Part shown: positions 14,496 to 21,637 of the stretch, piece after piece | Layout: the number at the start of each line of letters is the position of its first letter | Position numbering within the stretch: position 1 is the stretch's first letter | Source of the DNA: a bacterium | Lineage (GTDB): Bacteria > UBP15 > UBA6099 | Length of the DNA stretch: 36,770 nt | Direction: 5' to 3' | NCBI GenBank assembly: GCA_029564595.1 | Contig: JAKQPS010000135.1 | Location: 1 to 36,770 of the forward strand | Notes under the pieces: model-generated | What the model saw: the letters and a program-made list of their open reading frames with translations, nothing else | What the model was told of the DNA's origin: nothing | The model's database searches: none | Program-made: the position numbers and the translations under genes

Positions 14496-16775
14496 ATGAA
14501 AAAGAATTTTGTATTTTGTCTGCTCGCTTGTTTCGCGTTTGCTTCCGCAATGCTGTCCGGTTGCGGCGGCGGCGGCTCCGCCCCGGGGGTAACTAGAACG
14601 GCCATCGTCGGCACAGTTCTGGCGCCAGAAGGAGTTGCTTTGTCGCGCATAGCGTCAGAGCCGGGCTCTTCAGTCGCGCGAGTAGCCTCAGCCTCTGGGC
14701 TCCGAGGAAACTCGGGAGTTTCTGTCACGATGTATATCATCGACGAAACAGGGATGCAACAAGGTAATATCCTCGTTACAGCGACGACGAACGAGCAGGG
14801 AGAATACAATCTGCTCATTCCGGAAGACATCAGTAACGACAGCGTTCTGGTGGTCGCAGTCGGCGGCGGGGCAAATCAGATGAGGGCTATAGTAGTATCA
14901 AGAAACCGTCAGGTGAAAACTCGGACGGATATCAGCCCTTATTCTGAACTGGTCCTCGACAAGATCATTGATTACGGTCAGCCGATATCCGCCTATTCTG
15001 CTGCTGAGATAGCGGCGCTGGTGGATCAGGTTATCGCGGATTCGTCCTCAATGGATCTGTCAGGAGCGGCTACGATCGAAGCGGCGCTCTCGGCTCTATA
15101 CACAGGAGCGGTCGCTACCAATCTCGACAGAGATTTGGCGATAGCCTCCGGGGTATACTGCGGGAATGGCGATGTTGAGGAGGGCGAAGGATGCGATGAC
15201 GGCAATAATGTGAGCGGCGATGGCTGCTCAGCTAATTGCCAAGTCGAAACCATCGACCCCGTCTGTGGGAACGGAGTTCCCGAGACAGGAGAGCAGTGCG
15301 ACGCAGGGACATCGAATACCAATACGCCCTGCGTGCCCGGTTATGATTCTTCCTGCGACTACTGCGACACTTCGTGTGTCTCGCATACTGTTGCCGGAGG
15401 CTACTGCGGGGATGGAATAACGGAAGATCCCGAAGAAGGATGCGATGATGGAGACGCCGTATCGGGGGATGGTTGTTCGGAGTCTTGTCAGGTGGAAACG
15501 CCCAGCCCCGTTTGCGGGAATGGCACCACTGAGACAGGTGAGACCTGCGATGACGGAAATACCGTCACCGAGGTATGCACCTACGGACAGATCTCCTGCG
15601 CGGTTTGCAATGCAAGCTGTCAGTTGGTCGCCGGCGCTACCGCTTATTGCGGAGATAGCACGGTAAATGGTTCCGAGCAGTGCGACGCGGGTGGTTCAAA
15701 CACCAATACACCCTGCGTGCCCGGCTACGACTCTTCCTGCAGCTACTGCAATCTTTCCTGCCAGACAGCAACAGTTCAGGGAGGATACTGCGGCGACGGG
15801 ATCATCAACGGAACAGAGCAGTGCGATGGAGTGGCTCTAGGAGGAGCGACCTGCACCAGCCGCGGTTTTGATGGCGGGACACTGAGTTGTTCGTCCTGCT
15901 CTTTCGACACCTCGGCTTGCACGACAGACCCGGCTTGGGAACCACAGCTCTATGTGAGCGAGTGGACGGTCGCAGGCAACCCTAGAGGTGTAGCCTACTC
16001 TGCCGGCCGCGTCTATGTGGCGGACTCTGTCAATGCTCGCGTCATCGTCTATGACGAGAGCGGGAATCCCATTACAACGCTTTCTCCAACGGGAATGGAA
16101 GTTGAGAATGCGTGCATTTCCCCAGACGGAGGCAAGATAGTCATCACCGGAGGAACATCGAGCACTTTTGCTCTTTATACCTTCTCCGGCGGGAACTACA
16201 CAGAAGTTGGGACATTTGGGAGTCATGGAAGTTCAGCTGTTGGCGAGTTTTATAATGTTCAACAGTGTGTCTTTGACTCGGATGGAGTTATAGTTTCTCT
16301 CGTCGACGATACCTCTGTTGTTGGGAACGAAACTAACCACGGCTTCTGCCAGTGGAACTCAGTAACCCAACAATTCGTGGGTTGCACGCGAGGAAAGGGG
16401 ACGACAGACGGCCTTTTCACTCGCCCATACGGGATCACTCGAGATAGCTCGGGAAATCTCTATGTCGGCGATAGCACTGGTCGAATTCAGAAGTTTTCTT
16501 CAAGCGGATCCTTTGTCACCTATCTAATGCAGGTAGGTGGTACGCCAATGTCTTTGGCCTACTTGGACGAAATTATCTATGTGGCTGATTACTATCAGAA
16601 CAAGGTCAATGCTTTTGATCTGGACGGAAACCCAATTGGGTTTGTCAATGATGGCGGATCGGTTGCGGGGAATCTCCTTGACCCGATCGGTGTCGCTATC
16701 AAGTCCGACGGAACACTTTTTGTGAGCGAACCTCTCGCAATCACGAAAAAGATCAAAAAATACGCGTTTCAGTAA
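14496..16775 (+). CDS. Cys-rich (DUF4215-type) and NHL-propeller surface lipoprotein
   Basis: A 759-residue lipoprotein. The signal peptide ends in the lipobox LSGC (C23) followed by a glycine-rich linker. Residues about 40-220 are a carboxypeptidase-regulatory-like beta domain (GTVLAPEGVALS ... GEYNLLIPEDIS) and a helical stretch. Residues about 222-475 hold repeated Cys motifs of the CGNG...EGCDDGNNVSGDGC..C type (DUF4215/myxococcus Cys-rich repeat). These include two near-identical modules containing SNTNTPCVPGYDSSC about 128 residues apart. Residues about 480-759 form an NHL-like beta-propeller (GNPRGVAYSAGRVYVADSVNARV, RPYGITRDSSGNLYVGDS, DPIGVAIKSDGTLFVSEP). AAGGAGAG lies 8 nt before the ATG at 14496; longer in-frame starts read into the leader. 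A strong terminator follows. Likely a surface binding or adhesion protein. Confidence 0.85.
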   Translation: MKKNFVFCLLACFAFASAMLSGCGGGGSAPGVTRTAIVGTVLAPEGVALSRIASEPGSSVARVASASGLRGNSGVSVTMYIIDETGMQQGNILVTATTNEQGEYNLLIPEDISNDSVLVVAVGGGANQMRAIVVSRNRQVKTRTDISPYSELVLDKIIDYGQPISAYSAAEIAALVDQVIADSSSMDLSGAATIEAALSALYTGAVATNLDRDLAIASGVYCGNGDVEEGEGCDDGNNVSGDGCSANCQVETIDPVCGNGVPETGEQCDAGTSNTNTPCVPGYDSSCDYCDTSCVSHTVAGGYCGDGITEDPEEGCDDGDAVSGDGCSESCQVETPSPVCGNGTTETGETCDDGNTVTEVCTYGQISCAVCNASCQLVAGATAYCGDSTVNGSEQCDAGGSNTNTPCVPGYDSSCSYCNLSCQTATVQGGYCGDGIINGTEQCDGVALGGATCTSRGFDGGTLSCSSCSFDTSACTTDPAWEPQLYVSEWTVAGNPRGVAYSAGRVYVADSVNARVIVYDESGNPITTLSPTGMEVENACISPDGGKIVITGGTSSTFALYTFSGGNYTEVGTFGSHGSSAVGEFYNVQQCVFDSDGVIVSLVDDTSVVGNETNHGFCQWNSVTQQFVGCTRGKGTTDGLFTRPYGITRDSSGNLYVGDSTGRIQKFSSSGSFVTYLMQVGGTPMSLAYLDEIIYVADYYQNKVNAFDLDGNPIGFVNDGGSVAGNLLDPIGVAIKSDGTLFVSEPLAITKKIKKYAFQ

Positions 16776-16800
16776 AACGCGTTTCTCGAAAGAATCTCAA

Positions 16801-16830
16801 TGCTTCCCCGTAGTGGGGGAGCATTTTTTT
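16801..16830 (+). terminator. Intrinsic terminator of the lipoprotein gene
   Basis: TGCTTCCCC and GGGGGAGCA (one wobble pair) form a 9-bp GC-rich stem with a 5-nt loop, directly followed by seven T residues, 26 bp after the stop codon. Confidence 0.85.
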
Positions 16831-16848
16831 ATTTCTGAACCAGGATTT

Positions 16849-17382
16849 TCAGGATTTATATATTGTGGGGTGATTTCTATCCCGATCCCATGTTTGGGGA
16901 TTGGATTCTATATAGGTATATATTTCGTCATAGGATTTGTCATTGCGGATGATGTGTTCGTGGTAGTTGCGTTGGAATAAATTTATACCAGTGCGTTTAG
17001 ATGAGATAGATTTTATTTGTCCGATAATCGAACCAATTGTGTCTGATTTCAATGTAGGGGCGACCCGCTGGGTCGCCCTTGAATCCGGGCGATCCACCGG
17101 ATCGCCCCTACGATCATCACATAAAATGGACATTATCAAATGTATATGGTTTGGCATGATTGAATAAATATCAATTGAAATGTTGTTTCTAATTTTCTGG
17201 GTGTTCAATATTTCCTCCTCTACAATCTTCCCCAAATCATTTAAAACCATCTCACCATATATAATCTCACCAAAAATACACTCTCTGCCATGAGAACAAA
17301 TGGTAATAAAATAATCAGATGGAGATGAATAATCAAATTCTCTTAGGCGGATGGGTTTGCGTTTTGGTTTTTGGGTTTGCAT
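16849..17382 (-). CDS. REP-associated tyrosine transposase (RAYT, Y1/IS200-like)
   Basis: A 177-residue single-copy Y1 transposase. The HUH motif is MPNHIHLIM and the catalytic tyrosine is in FQRNYHEHIIR; the N-terminal RLREFDYSSPSDYFITICSH and C-terminal YIESNPQTWDRD are typical of this group. RAYTs cut and join single-stranded REP/REPIN hairpins and mobilise them through the genome. Between the two catalytic motifs the protein contains RRGDPVDRPDSRATQRVAPT, encoded entirely by a GTAGGGGCG-type REPIN (17054-17111). The frame stays open across it. A related GTAGGAGCG hairpin lies just before the start codon (17393-17437). The ATG at 17382 is chosen because earlier in-frame starts fall inside that hairpin. 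Beyond its upstream end is a truncated pilin-like gene. Confidence 0.88.
   Translation of the reverse strand: MQTQKPKRKPIRLREFDYSSPSDYFITICSHGRECIFGEIIYGEMVLNDLGKIVEEEILNTQKIRNNISIDIYSIMPNHIHLIMSILCDDRRGDPVDRPDSRATQRVAPTLKSDTIGSIIGQIKSISSKRTGINLFQRNYHEHIIRNDKSYDEIYTYIESNPQTWDRDRNHPTIYKS
17054..17111. repeat. REPIN inside the RAYT coding sequence
   Basis: Two REP hairpins face each other: GTAG plus GGGCGACCC/GGGTCGCCC, an 8-nt spacer, and GGGCGATCC/GGATCGCCC plus CTAC. The terminal GTAGGGGCGA and TCGCCCCTAC are exact inverted repeats. This is the canonical REPIN arrangement of the substrates RAYTs act on, yet it lies within the RAYT gene. Confidence 0.85.
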
Positions 17383-17392
17383 TGGGTTCAGC

Positions 17393-17437
17393 GGGCGAAC
17401 GGCCGCCTGCCTGCCGGTAGGCAAGGTTCGCTCCTAC
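17393..17437 (-). repeat. GTAGGAGCGAACC REP-like hairpin upstream of RAYT
   Basis: On the minus strand the element starts GTAGGAGCGAACC and closes with GGTTCGC-type complementarity around a GCCTACCGGCAGGC core. Its GTAG head and hairpin design match the GTAGGGGCG family with a diverged stem. It sits immediately before the RAYT start codon. Confidence 0.7.
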
Positions 17438-17446
17438 AAGGTAAAT

Positions 17447-17775
17447 TTATTTTATCAAATCACCACCACTATAGAGAGTGAAATCAAAAATGCCTTTGAT
17501 ATTCCCCGAAATATGGTCAACGCTATTTACTATTTTTCTCTGAACCCCGCCATAATACCCGATGGATTGAATCTCTGTGGTGGTGATTCCTAGCGAATCG
17601 CTGGGTGATCCCTTGGTAACAGTTAGTTCGATATTTGGATATTTATCTATAGGATCTGTTATCCCCGGGATCGTGCCATCTGGATTCAGTCCTGTGCCAC
17701 CGTCAGGTTGAATTTCAGGACATCCGGGCGACAATGGAAATTGTGTGTACCATGGCTTTATTCTTATTGAGATTT
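17447..17775 (-). pseudogene. Pilin-like (PilX-type) gene fragment, truncated at both ends
   Basis: The open frame encodes about 100 residues with no start or normal end. The text DKYPNIELTVTKG ... TEIQSIGYYGGVQRKIVNSVD ... IKGIFDFTLYSGGDL resembles the middle of PilX/PilW-like minor pilin proteins, where an 'I.S.G.YGG..R' strand is followed by a 'P.IF.YAL.SGGDL' segment. Upstream, the frame hits a stop within the 110-bp repeat beginning at 17769. Downstream, it stops just before the RAYT/REP unit. Both losses therefore coincide with repeat or transposase boundaries. The homology call is from pattern memory and is moderate. Confidence 0.45.
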
Positions 17776-17878
17776 GGGGTCAGGCCGAGATTATTGACAG
17801 TTTATTATTGAGGCTGATTGGCAATATGGGTGAAAATGGGTTCCCGCTTTCGCGGGAATGACGGCACAAGAGAAAAGG
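17769..17878 (+). repeat. 110-bp direct repeat, unit 1
   Basis: Runs from GAGATTTGGGGTCAGGCC to AGAGAAAAGG and includes the CGTCATTCCCGCG palindrome (17831-17863). It matches unit 2 (17913-18022) with two base differences. A third, partial copy of GGGGTCAGGCCGAGAT lies between them at 17886-17902. Confidence 0.9.
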
Positions 17879-17912
17879 GAGATATGGGGTCAGGCCGAGA
17901 TGGAGATATGCG

Positions 17913-18022
17913 GAGATTTGGGGTCAGGCCGAGATTGTTGACAGTTTATTATTGAGGCTGATTGGCAATATGGGTGAAAATAGGTTCCCGCTTTCGCGGG
18001 AATGACGGCACAAGAGAAAAGG
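17913..18022 (+). repeat. 110-bp direct repeat, unit 2
   Basis: Same length as unit 1, differing at ATTATTGAC/ATTGTTGAC and AAAATGGG/AAAATAGG. The 337-bp gap from 17778 to 18114 contains only these repeats and the downstream end of the YtfJ-like gene's trailer; no gene is seen. Confidence 0.9.
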
Positions 18023-18114
18023 AATGACGGCGCGGGAATTACCTGTCTTTGCTCAATATCTATTCAACTTCAAAAAACATTTCATTGATTCTGCTGTGAA
18101 CTCAGATTAGGTTT

Positions 18115-18663
18115 TTATATAGATTCGATAATTGCGGATACTTTTGAGATGTCATCGTCGGCGTTTTTGATATTGCCTGAAAACCGCACTATGCCTTTTC
18201 CGTCCACGACAAACGCGGCAATCCCTTTCTCGTCATACCCGTAGGTTGCCGCTATCTCGCCTTTCCAGTCCATGAGGAACGAAGGATAACGCGGCTCTTT
18301 CATGCGGTTTTTCACCATCTTCTTGACGAAAACGGGAACGCCTTTTAAGTTCGCCGCGCCGACTATGCGGATATCCTTGCCGGCTTTTTTTCCGTCTTCC
18401 CGCCCGCTATGTTTCTTGTCGAGTTTCTTGATGATTTCAGCCGCGTCGTCGAACCCGTTTCTGCCGGTGTAAATTATGACAACCGTCGATCCGCGCAGCT
18501 TGTCCAGTTCCACCAACTGCATGTGCTGGTCGTTCAGTTTGAAATTCTTCGCCTTAGCGCCCGTCGCGACATATCCTGAATCCGAAGCGAACGCAATCGA
18601 AACAACGGAGGAAGCGGCGATAATCAGACTCAGACAAGTTATCCGCGCAAACATAGTTTTCAT
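18115..18663 (-). CDS. Exported thioredoxin-fold (YtfJ/redoxin-like) protein
   Basis: A 182-residue protein with a signal peptide (MKTMFARITCLSLIIAASSVVSIAFA). The mature part follows the redoxin plan: KAKNFKLNDQHMQLVELDKLRGSTVVIIYTGR, then YPSFLMDWKGEIAATYGYDEKGIAAFVVDGKGIVRFSG near the C-terminus. There is no CxxC and no peroxidatic cysteine where Trx or AhpC would have one (IYTGRNGFDD), as in E. coli YtfJ-type proteins, so it is not an ordinary reductase. AGGAG lies about 11 nt before the ATG. It is the last gene of a leftward operon with TspO, DUF2177 and a PNPOx-like protein, which suggests envelope stress or redox duty, by inference. Confidence 0.65.
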   Translation of the reverse strand: MKTMFARITCLSLIIAASSVVSIAFASDSGYVATGAKAKNFKLNDQHMQLVELDKLRGSTVVIIYTGRNGFDDAAEIIKKLDKKHSGREDGKKAGKDIRIVGAANLKGVPVFVKKMVKNRMKEPRYPSFLMDWKGEIAATYGYDEKGIAAFVVDGKGIVRFSGNIKNADDDISKVSAIIESI

Positions 18664-18682
18664 CTTGCGGGCGTCTCCTGTT

Positions 18683-19150
18683 TCACGTCTTATTCAACGC
18701 GTAGATGCAGTAATTCAGATATGTCGCGAACCCGACCCACAGCGCGTATGGCAGAAGGAGAACCGCCGCCGCGCGCGACTTCTTCCACAGAACCGGAATG
18801 AGCGCCAGCAGCGTGATTTCAATCGCCATCGAATCTATGACCGCCGGGCCTATCATGCGCCGGGCGAAAAATATGTAGCTCCACGCGAGGTTGAACGCCG
18901 CGTTCATCATGAACAGTCCGGCAACAAGATAGAATCGGGAATCCCCCGTGAAAACTCTCCAAGCTATAATCGCCGATATCGCCGTCAGTATGTATATCGT
19001 CGTCCACACTATGCCGATGACGGAACCCGGCGGGGTCCATTCCGGCAGTTGTATAGTCCGGTACCAGTCCATGCCGGACGACGTGAACTGTCCCCCGGCG
19101 AACGACAGAAGGAGAACGACTCCGATGATAACGATTTGGTTCAGTTTCAT
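18683..19150 (-). CDS. tspO: TspO/MBR family membrane protein
   Basis: A 155-residue protein with five predicted membrane helices, the size and layout of bacterial TspO (tryptophan-rich sensory protein). The family signature is visible in WYRTIQLPEWTPPGSVIGIVW near 30-50, followed by AAFNLAWSYIFF and the C-terminal LPYALWVGFATYLNYCIYALN. TspO binds porphyrins and cholesterol-like ligands and modulates stress and tetrapyrrole responses. It begins 7 bp after the DUF2177 gene and ends 20 bp before the YtfJ-like gene, so co-transcription is very likely. Only a weak GTGAG precedes the ATG, consistent with translational coupling. Confidence 0.93.
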   Translation of the reverse strand: MKLNQIVIIGVVLLLSFAGGQFTSSGMDWYRTIQLPEWTPPGSVIGIVWTTIYILTAISAIIAWRVFTGDSRFYLVAGLFMMNAAFNLAWSYIFFARRMIGPAVIDSMAIEITLLALIPVLWKKSRAAAVLLLPYALWVGFATYLNYCIYALNKT

Positions 19151-19157
19151 TTGACGC

Positions 19158-19571
19158 TCACTTTACGGCGGCGGCCGTCGCGGCGCTTGCCACGGAACAC
19201 AGGAATGTCCCCCAAAGCATGTCCGCCACCGTCATTTCCCACGACCACCCCTTGAGCGTGGCCATGTTCGTAAGGTCGTAAATCCCATAGCTTATCAACC
19301 CGAATAACGCGCCCCTGATGAGCGACTTCCTTATGCGTCCGCCGCCGGACCCCGTATCCACCGCGAATATGTTCAGGCCCGCCGTCAGCGCAACGTAAAC
19401 CAATATCACTGCGGTCCAATCCGGGGTCAGCCCGGCGTCGTTCCTTCTGGCCAGTTCTCCGAGATGCTCTTTGTAATAGTCGTTCATCACTACGCCCAGC
19501 CATACGGAGTCAAGCGCCGCCAGCGTCGCCGCGGTCGTCCCGATTCTTTTCACAATTTTCCATGCTTTCAT
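19158..19571 (-). CDS. DUF2177 family membrane protein
   Basis: A 137-residue integral membrane protein. The opening LAALDSVWLGVVMNDYYKEHLG, the middle FGLISYGIYDLTNMATLKGW and the following ADMLWGTFLC are the DUF2177 signature. The family has no established function but often neighbours photolyase, TspO-like or other stress membrane genes. The ATG at 19571 has AGGAGG 9 nt upstream, whereas an earlier ATG at 19589 would overlap that site and the previous stop. It sits between the PNPOx-like gene and tspO. Confidence 0.85.
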   Translation of the reverse strand: MKAWKIVKRIGTTAATLAALDSVWLGVVMNDYYKEHLGELARRNDAGLTPDWTAVILVYVALTAGLNIFAVDTGSGGGRIRKSLIRGALFGLISYGIYDLTNMATLKGWSWEMTVADMLWGTFLCSVASAATAAAVK

Positions 19572-19585
19572 TGCGGCCCGCCTCC

Positions 19586-20080
19586 TCATTTCATGCTTAA
19601 TGTCATAACGCTCTGGAACTTGCTGACATAGCAGTACTCATTAACGCTCACCGCGACGACGGCGGTATCGTCCGCCCCCAAGAAATCCGCTAAATGAGGA
19701 TGCCTTTCCGCGTATAGCTCAAAGTAAACGCTATCATTGACGCGGTCGATTTCCCTGACCGCTCCGAGAATGGTTACGGCTGCGGCGTCATGAATGTCGC
19801 CTTTGCTGTTGCTCCTGTTGTCAACCAGAAGCGAAACGCGCGGCTCTCCGAGCAGATTGTCGAATTTTCTTGTGTTTCGGGGCGTCGCAAAAACAAGATG
19901 TTTGAGATCGTCCGTAGCCGCAAAACCGATTATGTTTGAATACGGACTGCCGTCGCTCTGCACCGAGGAAAGAACCGCAAAATACTGGCTGAGCAATAGA
20001 TGTTTAACTTTTTCAAACAGGTCTTTGGAATCGTTCACAATATCTCCAGCCTCGCCGTTATGGATTTGTTTCACAATCAA
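19586..20080 (-). CDS. Pyridoxamine-5'-phosphate-oxidase-like flavin-binding protein
   Basis: A protein of up to 164 residues with the FMN-binding split-barrel fold: YFAVLSSVQSDGSPYSNIIGFAATDDLKHLVFATPRNTRKFDNLLGEPRVSLLVDNR is the typical first half (strand, dipeptide-Pro turn, RK.NL segment). The C-terminal FQSVMTLSMK ends the barrel. Such proteins bind FMN, F420 or heme and often act as general stress proteins. The start is uncertain: TTG at 20080 or GTG at 20074, neither with a clear ribosome site. It is the first gene of the four-gene leftward operon and its TGA overlaps the AGGAGG region of the next gene. Confidence 0.8.
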   Translation of the reverse strand: MIVKQIHNGEAGDIVNDSKDLFEKVKHLLLSQYFAVLSSVQSDGSPYSNIIGFAATDDLKHLVFATPRNTRKFDNLLGEPRVSLLVDNRSNSKGDIHDAAAVTILGAVREIDRVNDSVYFELYAERHPHLADFLGADDTAVVAVSVNEYCYVSKFQSVMTLSMK

Positions 20081-20171
20081 TAATAAAACAGAATAACGGC
20101 AATTTTGTTCCGAGCGCTTAAATTAATGTAGATTCATAAATAAGAGATACAGATTCGCGAAACATGTTGAA

Positions 20172-20414
20172 TCCATCATTAGGATTCGGGAGCGAATGTT
20201 CAAAGCGGAAGAAATGCGGACCGCAAGACGCATTTTTTAAAGTAGAGGCTGGGTTGCGGTTGCCCCGCCCGAAACAACGCCGTGATAGGGCGCGGAAACC
20301 GCGCCCCTACAGAAAAACAAACATGGGCGGCGCTCACAAGCTCGTTTGTGCTTGAGAAGCAGTGTGCCGCTATGAAAATGGCCCGGTTCTCAGGGGTCTA
20401 TAAATAAAGCCGGG
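20172..20414 (-). mobile_element. MITE-like element, copy B, with internal REP-bearing segment
   Basis: Both ends match the 179-bp element in reverse: the left 75 bp (CATTAGGATTCGGGAGCGA... to CAAGACGCATTTTT) and the right 60 bp (GCCGCTATGAAAATGGCCCGG ... AAGCCGGG). The middle is replaced by about 100 bp of unrelated sequence that includes a GTAGGGGCG-type REP hairpin (20288-20310). It is flanked by TTGAA (20167-20171) and TTCAA (20415-20419). It fills most of the 382-bp gap between the PNPOx-like and PhnD-like genes; no other gene is there. Confidence 0.65.
20288..20310 (-). repeat. REP hairpin nested in MITE copy B
   Basis: On the minus strand it reads GTAG then GGGCGCGG, TTT, CCGCGCCC, a single REP hairpin of the same family as 11542-11566. 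Confidence 0.75.
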
Positions 20415-20462
20415 TTCAAGCATGAATACGGCAGTTTCATTTAACGCGTTTATATCGGCGAA

Positions 20463-21362
20463 CTATTTTTTAGCGGCTGAGAGCCATTTATTGTAGTCTT
20501 TGTCCCAGCCGCTTTTGGCGGCGTCGGTGTATAGCTTAATGAGCGGGTCGAAGTCTTTTATGGTAACGGGGAAAAAGCGTATTTTCGTGGTTTTCATCAG
20601 GCTTCGGTAGGGCTTCAGGGTTTCGGACGTGTGGGCGCTTTCCATCACGCTGGACAGCCTGTTGACGAGCAGGGTCGGGGCGTTCTTGTGTTTCATTATG
20701 CCCGGCTGTACGGTCGCCTCAGAGCAAACAAGCTCGTTCAGTTTGCTTATCATGGCGGGGTTGAACAGCTTGAGGGAAAAGACGTTCATCTCGTGCACAA
20801 GGGCGAGGTCGACCTCTTTTTTCGCCAGCATGTCGAGCGAGGTCATTCCGTTGCTGTTCAATTTCACTTCCTTGAAAAGCCCGTCGAAAATCTTGTCGCC
20901 GAACATTTTGCGAAGAGGGTAGTAGCCGTCGTGTTCCTTGTAGGTGGCTAGACGCAGGCCTTTCATTTTGTCGATGCCTGTGATTTTTGTGTCCGAGCTT
21001 GAGTAGAGGCACATCCGGGCGGTCTTCTTGTCGAAAAGCGACACGCCAAGTATCGGCTCGTATCCGAGCTTGGTTACCAGAAGAAAAAACGGATCGGTGT
21101 TTTTTGTGAACGCGAAATCGAGGGCGCCTTTCGCCGCGTCGTCCGTGAAAGCTTTTTCATCGTCGTACCATTTGAGCTTCATATCGACTTTCTCGATGTC
21201 GGCGACGTATTTGACCACCGCGCCGAGAACGGTTTTAAGCTGCTGGTCCCGCTCGTCCGGCCCCATGTAAACGCCGAAGTTGTATGTTTCCGCCGCAAAG
21301 GTCGCGACCGTTGACACCGCTATCATCGCCGCCGCTATCGTCGCCGCCGCAATTTTTTTCAT
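20463..21362 (-). CDS. PhnD-like phosphonate/phosphite ABC-type substrate-binding protein, orphan
   Basis: A 299-residue periplasmic binding protein with a cleaved signal peptide (MKKIAAATIAAAMIAVSTVATFA). The body follows the PhnD/PBP2 pattern: YNFGVYMGPDERDQQLKTVLGAVVKYVADIEKVDMKLKWYDD, then ALDFAFTKNTDPFFL, KMKGLRLATYKEHDGYYPLRKMF, LAKKEVDLALVHEMNV. GGAGG lies 9 nt before the ATG. No permease or ATPase gene is adjacent, so it is an orphan receptor: either it works with a transporter encoded elsewhere or it senses a ligand. Family members bind phosphonates, phosphite, phosphate or unrelated small anions, so the ligand cannot be named. The first hydrophobic run could also anchor it. Confidence 0.8.
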   Translation of the reverse strand: MKKIAAATIAAAMIAVSTVATFAAETYNFGVYMGPDERDQQLKTVLGAVVKYVADIEKVDMKLKWYDDEKAFTDDAAKGALDFAFTKNTDPFFLLVTKLGYEPILGVSLFDKKTARMCLYSSSDTKITGIDKMKGLRLATYKEHDGYYPLRKMFGDKIFDGLFKEVKLNSNGMTSLDMLAKKEVDLALVHEMNVFSLKLFNPAMISKLNELVCSEATVQPGIMKHKNAPTLLVNRLSSVMESAHTSETLKPYRSLMKTTKIRFFPVTIKDFDPLIKLYTDAAKSGWDKDYNKWLSAAKK

Positions 21363-21625
21363 AGCCGCCGCCTCCGTTCCGAGGGAAAACTCTCTTGTAG
21401 CATTTTATCCGGTGTTTTATCCCTCATTACTATATTACCGAAATTCCTCAGGGTTTACACGAAACCGCGAAATATTTAACAGAGCCGCTTGAGTAATAAA
21501 CGAAGAAAACAGGAGTAATAAAGAGGTTCAGAGGGGTATATCTGCCGACAAGCGATATATGGCGGAATTTCGCAGTTTATGTTCAATGCCATATAAAAAA
21601 CCGTTTGTTCGGATGAAATAATTGG

Positions 21626-21631
21626 TATAAT
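21626..21631 (+). promoter_or_regulatory. Candidate -10 box with near-leaderless start
   Basis: TATAAT lies 6 bp before the ATG at 21638, so transcription would begin at or beside the start codon. TTTGTT at 21604-21609 is a possible -35 with a 16-bp spacer. No Shine-Dalgarno is present between them, consistent with leaderless translation. The rest of the 275-bp gap shows no gene. Confidence 0.45.
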
Positions 21632-21637
21632 TCAACA

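Noticed and set aside
17769-18022. Possible CRISPR array
   Set aside because: There are only two full repeats of 110 bp, far longer than CRISPR repeats, no regular spacers and no cas genes.
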